This document shows positions 55,704-64,000 of a DNA stretch of 64,000 bases, one piece after another (positions within the stretch are counted from its first letter, which is position 1; every line of letters begins with the position of its first letter). The DNA comes from Haliotis asinina (lineage: Eukaryota > Mollusca > Gastropoda > Lepetellida > Haliotidae): NCBI RefSeq assembly GCF_037392515.1, contig NC_090283.1, forward strand, positions 28,536,249 through 28,600,248, given 5' to 3'. Below the pieces are notes generated by a model. The model did not search any database. It was not told the origin of the DNA and was given only the letters and a program-made list of their open reading frames with translations. The position numbers and the translations under genes are program-made.

Positions 55704-58700
55704 TCAAAATTCAACCAAAAAATCAATTTCTTTTAAAAAACCAATAATTAAATGAGACCCAACACTGGTAAAAAGATCCTTCATTGTTTTAACTGTATAA
55801 TACTTATCCCTTGTGATGGAGAATTCAACACAGTCAAGCAGGACATGCTTGACTGTGACTCTCTCATCACAAGGGATACAAAACGGAGGATCCTCACCTT
55901 TCAATAGGTATGCATGAGTATATCGTGTGTGGCCAATACGACATCGTCTTAAAATAACCTCTTCAAATCTGGACTGACAGCCCAAGTAGGTGTAACCAAT
56001 ATACGGTTTTATTTCATGTAATTTATTTATACCTACTTGGGTGTCCCACTTCTTCTGCATCAGATCACGGATGTAAGTTCTAATGCTAGCTTTGTAATCA
56101 GTGTAAGGAATAAGAAGTGGTGTCACAGATTTGTTAAGAGCTGCCTTGGCAGCAAGATCAGCCATTGCGTTACCGGAAATACCCACGTGGCTGGGTAACC
56201 AACAGAAGACGATGTCGTATTGGCCAGTAGCAAGATTATTATACAATTCAATAATGTCAATTAAAAGTGGATGTTTACATGATAAATTTTTAATCGCCTG
56301 GAGACAAGAAAGAGAGTCTGAATAGATTATATATTGTTTACGTTTAGGGTGTCTTTGAATATATTTAAGGGCTGTTAATATGGCGTTAGCTTCAGCTGTA
56401 AAAATAGAACTACTATCTGGTAATCTAGAAGATATTGTTCTGGATCCAATGACAGTGGCACAAGCCACAGCGCCACCATCCTTGGATCCATCTGTAAATA
56501 AGGATTTATAATTGCTATATTTATGTTTTAATTGATTATATTCTTGCTTATATTGTAATTCATTAGTCTCTGATTTTTTAAATGTGGTCAATGTTAGGTC
56601 TACTTGAGGCCTGACCAACTGCCAGGGAGGAGAAGAAAGAAGACGGGAGGGAGCTATCTTTTCCAGCTGAATCCCAGCAGCAGAAAGAAAGGGTTTAATT
56701 CTATGTCCCAGAGGCGGGACAAGAGAAGACTTTTTGTTGTATAAATCCTCATAAAGGGGATTGAAAACACAGTTATATGCAGGGTTAGAATGGTTAGAGT
56801 ATAATTTAGTAATGTATTGTAAAGCTAACTTTATACGTCGCTGCTCAAGAGAAGGTTCATCAGCCTCAACATAGAGACTGTCAATAGGTGAAGTTCTAAA
56901 AGATCCAAGACAAAGCCTCAGACCTTGATGATGGACAGGATCAAGAAGTTTAAGATTGCTTTTGCAGGCTCCCCCGTAAACGATTGAGCCATAATCAAGT
57001 TTAGAACGAACTAGTGATCGATAGAGATGGAGAAGGGTAGCTTGATCCCCTCCCCATTTTGAATTTGAAACAACTTTCAACAAGTCAAGTGCTTTCAGGC
57101 ATTTAGTTTTAAGTGATTTAATATGTGGTAAAAAAGTTAAATGTGAATCAAAGATTAGACCCAAGAATTTGGCTTCCTTCACAACTTTAATCGGCGTCCC
57201 ATCTAGAGACAGTTCAGGGTCTTTATGTGGTTTGTATTTTCGACAAAAATGTATGCAGTTAGTTTTCGATTTAGAAAATTTAAAGCCGTTTTCAAGACAC
57301 CATTTATTAATCCTGTTTAAACACAACTGCAATTGCCGTTCAATGGTATGCATATTTTTACCACGACAAGAAATATTAAAATCATCCACAAATAACGATC
57401 CATCAATTGAATCGTTTAAAACTTTTGATAAACTGTTGATCTTGATGCTAAAAAGAGTGACTGACAAAATACTGCCTTGTGGAACACCTTGATCCTGATT
57501 GTAATGATCAGACAGGGTAGAGCCCACGCGGACCTGGAATTGTCTGTTATTTAAAAACTTGGCAATAAATTCAGGCAAACGACCTCGCAAACCGAAGTCA
57601 TGTAAATCTCGTAAAATGCCATATTTCCAAGTAGTGTCATATGCTTTTTCAAGATCAAAAAAGATAGACACAGCATGTTGTTTGTTAATCAGTGCGTTTT
57701 TTACAAATGATTCTAAACGCACTAAGTGATCGACAGTACTTCTGTTTTTGCGGAAACCACATTGTATATCTGTGATAAGGTTATTAGTTTCCAAGTACCA
57801 AACAAGTCGATTATTTATCATGCGTTCCATGGTCTTGCAAACACAGCTTGTTAATGAAATCGGACGATAATTGGATGGATCCGTATGATCACGTCCAGGT
57901 TTAGGTATTGGTACTACTATGGCGTCACGCCATGACGGAGGAAAGTTACCCGATGTCCAAATATCATCAAAAATATTTAGGAGAGTTTCTAGGCAGGATT
58001 CTGGTAAGTGCTTCAGGAGTTGATAATGTATGTTATCAGCTCCAGTAGCAGTGTCATGAGCCTGATCAAGAGCAGTATGGAGTTCATGAATAGAAAACGT
58101 TTCATTATAATCTTCCCCATTATCGGAATTAAAATTAATAGTTTTCTTTTCTTCTTGTTTTTGATATTGCTGGAATTTTGGTACATAATTAGAAGAGGAA
58201 GAGTGTTTAGCAAGGGTTTCACCCAGTTTATTAGCAATATCTGATTTATCAGTAAGCAATTGATCTCCATGTTTAAGATGATGGACAGTAGATTTAGTAC
58301 CTTTACCTTTAATTTTCTGGACCATGTTCCATACCTTGGACATGGGTGTCCGAGAATTTATTTTGGACACATAATTTTGCCAAGTTTGGCGTTTGTTCTG
58401 TTTAAAAGTACGCCGTGCTTTAGCATTTAAAATTTTAAATTTATTTAAATTATGTACCATAGGATGGCGACGGAAATAATGTTCAGCTTTTTTCCTTGCC
58501 TTCCTAGCTTGTTTGCACTCATCGTTGAACCATGGTTTTCTTATGTGTGGAACTGTAGAGGACTTTGGTATACACTCATCAGCTATGAAATTCAGTTCAT
58601 CAGAAAAAGATTTGATAGCATCAGGAACGTCAATAAAACGTTCGGGTTTAAGTTTTTCAGCACACAGTGTTTCATATAAAGCCCAGTTAGCCTTTTTAAA

Positions 58701-59417
58701 ATTCCGCCTTGATGATGGAGGAACATCGGATGGAGTTACAGCTTTTAATATAGTAGGAAAATGGTCACTTCCACAGAGGTCATCGTGGACTGACCATTCG
58801 AATTCATTAAGTAGTACTGAATTTGTCAATGAGAAGTCAAGAGCAGAATAGGTCCCTGTACCAGGGTGTAAATATGTGTTGGAACCATCATTATAAATAC
58901 ATAAATCATTGTCAGAACAAAAGTCCTCCAAGAATTTCCCTTTAGTGTTTATATTTACACTACCCCAGAGTGGGTTGTGCCCATTTAAATCTCTCATTAT
59001 AATACAGGGTTTTGGGAGTTGGTCATAGAGAGCTTGCAGATCAGTTTTGGCAAACGTCGAAGACGGCGAAATATAGAGCGAGCATAGTGTAAACGCTACA
59101 TGTAAAGTAATTCTCACTGCAACAGCCTGCATATTAGTATTTAGTGAAACAGGGCTTTGAATAACGTTTTGTCTGACTAGAACGGATGACCCACCAGTGG
59201 CTCTATCACCCGGAGGTGAAAAAGAATGATATGCATTAAAATGACGAAGGTCAAATGTATCTGTTTGTTTTAAATATGTCTCTTGGAGACATATCGTTGA
59301 AGGTGTAAAATCCTGGACTAATAGCTGTAATTCATGTAAATTAGTCCTCAGTCCTCTACAGTTCCACTGTACAATATTATTGGAATAAACTATCTTTTGG
59401 GGGGATTTATTGGGGAT
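55704..59417 (-). CDS. LINE copy 1 ORF2: endonuclease-reverse transcriptase-RNase H
   Basis: Open for about 1237 codons. Domains: APE-type endonuclease from about 59.37 kb (IVQWNCRGL, ICLQET, DLNGHNPLWGS, GSDHFP near 58.77 kb); reverse transcriptase with VVPIPKPGRDHTDPSNYRPI, DLEKAYDTTW, GVPQGSILSV and the catalytic FVDD near 57.38 kb; RNase H with LFTDGSKDGG (56.5 kb), AEANAILTALKY, YSDSLSCLQAI and WLPSHVGISGN; then a CX2CX7HX4C zinc-binding end (CIPCDERVTVKHVLLDC). The protein nicks target DNA, copies the LINE RNA and removes RNA. The first in-frame ATG (59132) lies inside the endonuclease, after IVQWNCRGL. The frame overlaps the end of ORF1 by about 28 nt, so translation probably starts by reinitiation or frameshifting. 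Confidence 0.9.
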   Translation of the reverse strand: MPNKSPQKIVYSNNIVQWNCRGLRTNLHELQLLVQDFTPSTICLQETYLKQTDTFDLRHFNAYHSFSPPGDRATGGSSVLVRQNVIQSPVSLNTNMQAVAVRITLHVAFTLCSLYISPSSTFAKTDLQALYDQLPKPCIIMRDLNGHNPLWGSVNINTKGKFLEDFCSDNDLCIYNDGSNTYLHPGTGTYSALDFSLTNSVLLNEFEWSVHDDLCGSDHFPTILKAVTPSDVPPSSRRNFKKANWALYETLCAEKLKPERFIDVPDAIKSFSDELNFIADECIPKSSTVPHIRKPWFNDECKQARKARKKAEHYFRRHPMVHNLNKFKILNAKARRTFKQNKRQTWQNYVSKINSRTPMSKVWNMVQKIKGKGTKSTVHHLKHGDQLLTDKSDIANKLGETLAKHSSSSNYVPKFQQYQKQEEKKTINFNSDNGEDYNETFSIHELHTALDQAHDTATGADNIHYQLLKHLPESCLETLLNIFDDIWTSGNFPPSWRDAIVVPIPKPGRDHTDPSNYRPISLTSCVCKTMERMINNRLVWYLETNNLITDIQCGFRKNRSTVDHLVRLESFVKNALINKQHAVSIFFDLEKAYDTTWKYGILRDLHDFGLRGRLPEFIAKFLNNRQFQVRVGSTLSDHYNQDQGVPQGSILSVTLFSIKINSLSKVLNDSIDGSLFVDDFNISCRGKNMHTIERQLQLCLNRINKWCLENGFKFSKSKTNCIHFCRKYKPHKDPELSLDGTPIKVVKEAKFLGLIFDSHLTFLPHIKSLKTKCLKALDLLKVVSNSKWGGDQATLLHLYRSLVRSKLDYGSIVYGGACKSNLKLLDPVHHQGLRLCLGSFRTSPIDSLYVEADEPSLEQRRIKLALQYITKLYSNHSNPAYNCVFNPLYEDLYNKKSSLVPPLGHRIKPFLSAAGIQLEKIAPSRLLSSPPWQLVRPQVDLTLTTFKKSETNELQYKQEYNQLKHKYSNYKSLFTDGSKDGGAVACATVIGSRTISSRLPDSSSIFTAEANAILTALKYIQRHPKRKQYIIYSDSLSCLQAIKNLSCKHPLLIDIIELYNNLATGQYDIVFCWLPSHVGISGNAMADLAAKAALNKSVTPLLIPYTDYKASIRTYIRDLMQKKWDTQVGINKLHEIKPYIGYTYLGCQSRFEEVILRRCRIGHTRYTHAYLLKGEDPPFCIPCDERVTVKHVLLDCVEFSITRDKYYTVKTMKDLFTSVGSHLIIGFLKEIDFLVEF

Positions 59418-60354
59418 CTACCCCGCACTCTTTTGGAGGGCGACAAGCTATGTGCCCTGGGATGGATGTGATCCGATACATCCATTTCTTCAAGTGATCC
59501 AAACTTGTTAAACAATTTGATTTTATTATCTGACCCCTTTGGTGCTCGATTTGATTTCGAAGTTTCTGGCCTTGTCTTGAATTTCGATTTTACAGTTTGT
59601 TTATCATGTCTATCAGACTGCGAAGGAGTTGTAGTCGAAGGAATGATAGTCTTTTGCGTAGAGTGAGCTGTATCTGTCTGAGTAGACTGTTCTGAGATAG
59701 ACTGTGGAAGATCAGGTGAGATAGACTCAGGAATATCTGAATGTACCCATGTGAGGTCAGTCTGACATGAGCTTGACGAAGTTAGTACTGGCGTAGTTGT
59801 TCCTTTTGATAAGGTTTCAGATGTTTTTGTGATAGAGGCGTACGTTTCAGTGTGCTCAGTAGATTGTACAATCTTTCTTGCTTCAGCAAAACTGACGTTC
59901 CTGGAGAATTTGACTTTATTAATTTCCATTTGCTTTTTCCAGATGGGACATTCTTTCGAAAAGGATGAATGATTTCCTGAACAGTTTGCACATTTTTTCT
60001 GAATACTGTTACAATCTTCGGTTACATGTGTATTCTCAGCACAGTGAGCACATGTAACAGACAATGTGCAAGTATTAACACCATGTCCGTACTTTTGACA
60101 CTTAAAGCAGCGCAGGGGATTTGGAATATATATGTCAACATTGAGATTGCAGTAACCTGCTTTGATTGACTTTGGAGGTGTTGGAGCTGAAAATGAAAAC
60201 AAATATGTATTGGTTTGGACAGTCTCATTATTTCTCCGTGTTGTGAAACGTTTGACGAAAGATACTCCTTGATCTTTCATCTCGGACATTATATCGGGCT
60301 CAGTCATGTCTGCTAGAAGACGCTCACGGTCTCGAACTATACCTTTGCTTGTAT
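59390..60354 (-). CDS. LINE copy 1 ORF1: CCHC zinc-knuckle RNA-binding protein (5' end cut)
   Basis: From ATG 60307 the frame runs 305 residues, but it is open upstream to about 60354 (KGIVRDRERLLADMTEPDI reads like genuine protein), so the true start is missing. Zinc knuckles follow: CFKCQKYGHGVNTC, CAHCAENTHVTEDC and CANCSGNHSSFSKEC, then a serine/threonine- and proline-rich middle and a basic end (SPSKRVRGRSP). In I-group LINEs this protein coats the RNA as a gag-like chaperone. It ends with TAG at 59390-59392, inside the start of ORF2. Confidence 0.85.
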
Positions 60355-60355
60355 T

Positions 60356-63300
60356 CAGTGAGTGAGTTAATATTTAACGTCACATCGGCAATATCGCAGC
60401 CATATCGTGACGAGAACATATATGACAAAAAATAATACATATGGATATTATGAAGAACCTGTCTACGAAGGACAGTAAAACCACTAGATTATCACAGTTA
60501 GTATTAAAACTAGCGTGGAAACTTAAAAAATGATAGTATCACTATTTGAACAGTACAATATAAAAACAGGCTATAGATCGCCAACAACAAAGGGTAGATC
60601 ACCATACCAGGGACCATGGGGACTTACAGTACCTCTGCTACCTGCATGATCCCTGGCTGGATTTACACCATCCCCTCAGCTGTTGGCGACTGTATGCAAG
60701 ATTAGCCACAAATTAAAATGACACATATTCTACGATTAAAAAAAGTGGAAGATTCAATGTGACTTAAACCGTTTGGGGACTTACGTATCCTCTCAGGAGG
60801 ACAATAATTTTACGGTACTTCAACCCCCTTCGAGGATACAGCCACTAACAATCTTAGCTGCTAATTGAACTTCCAATCATAAAATACTTATTTATTTACA
60901 TGTCAGTCAATATATTCAATTCTTTTAAAAATGCAATAATTATATGAGAACGTACGTTACTAAAAAGGTCCTTCATAGTTCTTGATTTAAAATAATTGTC
61001 CCTTGTGATGGAATATTCAACACAGTCAAGTAAAACATGCTTGACCGTGATGATTTCATCACAAGGGATGAAGAACGGAGGAGCCTCACCTTTCAAAAGA
61101 TATTCATGCGTATACCTAGTGTGGCCAATACGACATCGTCGTAGTATGACCTCTTCAAATCTGGACCGACAACCCAAGTAGGTGTAACCAATATATGGTT
61201 TTATTGCATGTAATTTATTGATACCTACTTGGGTGTCCCACTTCTTCTGCATCAGATCACGGATGTAAGATCTAATTTTAGCTTTATAATCAGTATAGGG
61301 AATATGAAGTGGTGCCACAGATTTCTTGAGCGCTGCCTTAGCAGCAAGGTCAGCCAAAGTGTTACCAGAGATTCCAACGTGGCTGGGTAACCAACAGAAG
61401 ACGATGTCGTATTGGCCAGTCGCAAGATAGTTATAAAGTTCAATAATTTCTATTAAAAGTGGATGTTTACATGCTAGATGTTTAATAGCCTGAAGGCAAG
61501 AAAGAGAGTCTGAATAGATTATGTACTGTTTATGTTTAGGATGTCTTTGAATATATTTAAGAGCTGTTAATATGGCGTTAGCTTCTGCTGTAAAAATAGA
61601 ACTATTATCTGGTAATCTAGAAGATATTGTTCTGGATCCAATGACAGTGGCACAAGCCACTGCGCCACCGTCCTTGGACCCATCTGTAAATAAGGATTTA
61701 TAATTGCTATATTTATGTTTCAATTGATGATATTCTTGTTTGTATTGTAATTCATTAGTTTCTGATTTTTTAAATGTAGTTAATGTTAGGTCGACTTGTG
61801 GCCTAACCATCTGCCAAGGAGGAGAAGAAAGAAGACGGGAAGGAGCTATGTTTTCCAGCTCAATGCCAGCCGATGAAAGAAAGGGTTTAATTCTGTGCCC
61901 GAGAGGTGGAACAAGAGAAGACTTTTTGTTGTACAAGTCCTCGTAGAGATGATTGAAAACACAGTTATATGCAGGGTTTGATTCGTTAGAGTATAGCTTT
62001 GTTATATATTGTAAAGATAATTTTATACGGCGTTGTGTAAGAGATGGTTCATCGGCTTCAACATACAGACTGTCAACAGGAGAGGTTCTAAAGGACCCAA
62101 GACAAAGTCTTAGACCTTGATGATGAACAGAATCTAATAATTTTAAGTTGCTGTTGCAGGCTCCACCATATACGATGGAGCCATAATCAAGTTTAGAACG
62201 GACAAGTGATCGATATAGATGGAGGAGGGTAGCTTGATCACCTCCCCATTTAGAATTTGATACCACTTTCAACAAATCAAGTGCTTTCAGGCATTTAGTT
62301 TTCAGAGATTTAATATGAGGCAGAAACGTTAGGTGTGAGTCAAAAATTAATCCCAAGAACTTGGCCTCCTTGACAACTTTAATGGGAGTGCCATCTAGAA
62401 ATAGTTCAGGGTCTTTATGTGGTTTATATTTTCGACAAAAATGTATGCAATTAGTTTTCGATTTGGAAAATTTAAAGCCGTTTTCAAGGCACCATTTATC
62501 CACTTTGTTTAAGCACAACTGCAACTGCCGCTCTATGGTATTCATATTTTTACCACGACAAGAAATATTAAAATCATCCACAAATAACGATCCATCAATA
62601 GAATCATTTAAAACTTTCGATAAACTATTTATCTTTATACTAAAAAGTGTGACAGATAAAATACTGCCTTGTGGAACACCCTGATCCTGATTGTAATGAT
62701 CAGACAGGGTAGAACCCACGCGGACCTGAAATTGTCTATCATTTAAAAAGTTGGCTATGAATTGCGGCAAACGACCTCGCAAACCGAAGTCATGTAAGTC
62801 TCTTAAAATACCATGTTTCCAAGTTGTGTCATATGCTTTTTCTAAATCAAAAAAGATAGACACGGCGTGTTGTTTTTTAATTAGTGCGTTTTTAACAAAT
62901 GACTCCAAACGCACTAGGTGATCGACAGTACTTCTATTTTTACGGAAACCACATTGTATATCAGTGATAAGGTTATTAGTTTCCAAGTACCAAACAAGTC
63001 GATTATTTATCATGCGTTCCATGGTCTTGCAAACACAGCTAGTCAGTGAAATAGGTCGATAATTAGACGGATCAGTATGATCACGTCCAGGTTTAGGTAT
63101 TGGTACTACTATAGCGTCACGCCATGAAGACGGAAATTTACCTGAAGTCCAAATATCGTCAAAAATAGATAAGAGTGCCTCCAAACAGGACTCTGGTAAG
63201 TGCTTCAGGAGCTGATAATGGATGTTATCAGCTCCAGTAGCAGTGTCATGAGCTTGATCAAGAACAGAATGGAGTTCATGAATAGAAAATGTTTCATTAT

Positions 63301-64000
63301 AATCTTCCCCATTATCTGAGTTGAAATTAATACTTCTTTTTTCTTGTTGTCTTTGATACGTTTGGAATTTAGGTACATAATTTGAAGAGGAAGAGTGTTT
63401 AGCGAGGGTTTCACCCAGTTTATTAGCAATATCTGATTTATCAGTAAGCAATTGGTTTCCATGTCTAAGATGATGGACACTAGATTTAGTACCTTTACCC
63501 TTAATTTTCTGGACCATGTTCCATACCTTGGACATGGGTGTCCGAGAATTTATTTTGGATACATAATTTTGCCAAGATTGGCGTTTGTTCTGTTTAAAAG
63601 TACGCCGTGCTTTAGCATTTAAAATTTTAAATTTATTTAAATTATGAACCATAGGATGGCGACGGAAATAATGTTCTGCTTTTTTCCTTGCCTTCCTAGC
63701 TTGTTTGCATTCATCACTGAACCATGGTTTTCTTATGTGTGGAACTGCAGAGGAATTTGGTATACATTCATCAGCTATGGAGTTCAGTTCATCAGAAAAG
63801 CATTTAATAGCATCTGGAACGTCAATAAAAAGTTCAGGTTTAAGTTTTTCAGCACACAGTGTTTCATATAAAGCCCAGTTAGCCTTTCTAAAATTCCGCC
63901 TTGATGATGGAGGAACATCAGATGGAGTTACAGATTTTAATATAGTAGGAAAATGGTCACTTCCACAGAGGTCATCGTGCACTGACCATTCGAATTCATT
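60356..64000 (-). mobile_element. I-group LINE, copy 2 (runs off the window)
   Basis: Same family and orientation as copy 1: the 3' untranslated region (60356-60895) ends in the same GAGT/TCAC run, and ORF2 is open to the window edge. At protein level it differs from copy 1 at about one residue in twenty. It lies directly 5' of copy 1, head to tail. Confidence 0.88.
60896..64000 (-). CDS. LINE copy 2 ORF2, partial (endonuclease end, reverse transcriptase, RNase H)
   Basis: Open from the window edge (NEFEWSVHDDLCGSDHFP, late endonuclease) through reverse transcriptase (VVPIPKPGRDHTDPSNYRPI, GVPQGSILSV, FVDD) and RNase H (LFTDGSKDGG, YSDSLSCLQAI, WLPSHVGISGN) to a stop at 60896. In the zinc-binding end the first cysteine is phenylalanine (FIPCDEIITVKHVLLDC), so that motif is damaged although the frame is intact. 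The N-terminal third lies beyond the window. Confidence 0.9.
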   Translation of the reverse strand, partial: NEFEWSVHDDLCGSDHFPTILKSVTPSDVPPSSRRNFRKANWALYETLCAEKLKPELFIDVPDAIKCFSDELNSIADECIPNSSAVPHIRKPWFSDECKQARKARKKAEHYFRRHPMVHNLNKFKILNAKARRTFKQNKRQSWQNYVSKINSRTPMSKVWNMVQKIKGKGTKSSVHHLRHGNQLLTDKSDIANKLGETLAKHSSSSNYVPKFQTYQRQQEKRSINFNSDNGEDYNETFSIHELHSVLDQAHDTATGADNIHYQLLKHLPESCLEALLSIFDDIWTSGKFPSSWRDAIVVPIPKPGRDHTDPSNYRPISLTSCVCKTMERMINNRLVWYLETNNLITDIQCGFRKNRSTVDHLVRLESFVKNALIKKQHAVSIFFDLEKAYDTTWKHGILRDLHDFGLRGRLPQFIANFLNDRQFQVRVGSTLSDHYNQDQGVPQGSILSVTLFSIKINSLSKVLNDSIDGSLFVDDFNISCRGKNMNTIERQLQLCLNKVDKWCLENGFKFSKSKTNCIHFCRKYKPHKDPELFLDGTPIKVVKEAKFLGLIFDSHLTFLPHIKSLKTKCLKALDLLKVVSNSKWGGDQATLLHLYRSLVRSKLDYGSIVYGGACNSNLKLLDSVHHQGLRLCLGSFRTSPVDSLYVEADEPSLTQRRIKLSLQYITKLYSNESNPAYNCVFNHLYEDLYNKKSSLVPPLGHRIKPFLSSAGIELENIAPSRLLSSPPWQMVRPQVDLTLTTFKKSETNELQYKQEYHQLKHKYSNYKSLFTDGSKDGGAVACATVIGSRTISSRLPDNSSIFTAEANAILTALKYIQRHPKHKQYIIYSDSLSCLQAIKHLACKHPLLIEIIELYNYLATGQYDIVFCWLPSHVGISGNTLADLAAKAALKKSVAPLHIPYTDYKAKIRSYIRDLMQKKWDTQVGINKLHAIKPYIGYTYLGCRSRFEEVILRRCRIGHTRYTHEYLLKGEAPPFFIPCDEIITVKHVLLDCVEYSITRDNYFKSRTMKDLFSNVRSHIIIAFLKELNILTDM

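Larger units (their letters stand above)
55158..60355 (-). mobile_element. I-group LINE, copy 1 (nearly complete)
   Basis: A non-LTR retrotransposon on the - strand: ORF1 (about 60354-59390), ORF2 (59417-55704) and a 3' untranslated region of about 545 bp ending in ...AAATATTAAC(TCAC)n at 55158. An RNase H domain after reverse transcriptase places it in the I group; Nimb-like is my best guess for clade. The 5' end is cut at about 60355, where the 3' tail of copy 2 begins, so copy 2 either inserted into it or it was truncated on arrival beside copy 2. The intact ORF2 suggests a young insertion. Confidence 0.88.

Noticed and set aside
57169-57492. + strand frames of 107 codons at the same place in both LINE copies (also 62361-62684)
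   Set aside because: They are antisense shadows conserved only because ORF2 on the other strand is conserved.
60356-60895. Separate SINE between the two LINEs
   Set aside because: The same block follows ORF2 in copy 1, so it is the LINE 3' untranslated region.

Overview
The window is eukaryotic nuclear DNA: split genes with GT-AG introns, AT-rich non-coding sequence, LINEs, tRNA-derived SINEs, Tc1-like fossils, LTR retroelement remains, and several mini- and microsatellites. An interspersed repeat present in about eight copies (motifs such as TTTTACGCCGCACTCAGCAA and CTGTAAATAATCGAGTC) is one I associate with abalone and related gastropods, so a gastropod mollusc, perhaps Haliotis, is the most likely source. 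That is an inference from memory, not from a search.

The core of the window is a same-strand tandem array of five six-exon genes for monocarboxylate-transporter-like proteins (SLC16/MCT branch of the major facilitator superfamily) on the + strand: gene 1 (413-4272, 446 aa), A1 (8205-10923, 486 aa), B1 (17921-21474, 480 aa), A2 (26496-30258, 485 aa) and B2 (34304-50903, 481 aa). Every gene has five introns, all in phase 1, at matching places; exons 2, 3 and 5 are exactly 144, 243 and 126 nt in all five. A1 and A2 resemble each other most, as do B1 and B2, including their 5' flanks, so the order A-B-A-B points to duplication of a two-gene unit of about 16-18 kb. Two relics (about 32.54-32.94 kb and 52.12-52.40 kb) show that further copies existed and decayed. 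The proteins keep the TM8 arginine of MCTs but lack the counterparts of the MCT1 TM1 lysine and TM8 aspartate, so their substrate or coupling may differ from classical proton/lactate symport.

Between the genes lie repeats: a SINE and a 42-bp minisatellite (4.5-5.9 kb), LTR fragments (7.0 and 24.6-25.2 kb), Tc1-like fossils (13.4-14.0 and 33.2-33.95 kb), LINE 3' ends (12.9, 15.5, 22.3, 25.6 and 47.7 kb) and a 68-bp satellite (31.5-32.2 kb). Intron 3 of B2 is 13.7 kb, against 0.35-0.52 kb in the other four genes, because it holds a broken antisense Gypsy-class retroelement whose integrase lies upstream of reverse transcriptase (the Gmr1-type order), LTR pieces, a 263-bp tandem duplication and a diverged satellite.

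The right end (55.2-64.0 kb) holds two head-to-tail copies of an I-group LINE on the - strand, with endonuclease, reverse transcriptase and RNase H domains. The first copy has a complete ORF2 and most of ORF1; the second runs off the window. Both ORF2 frames are open, so these copies look young. I saw no rRNA, confident tRNA gene, CRISPR array or prokaryotic feature.
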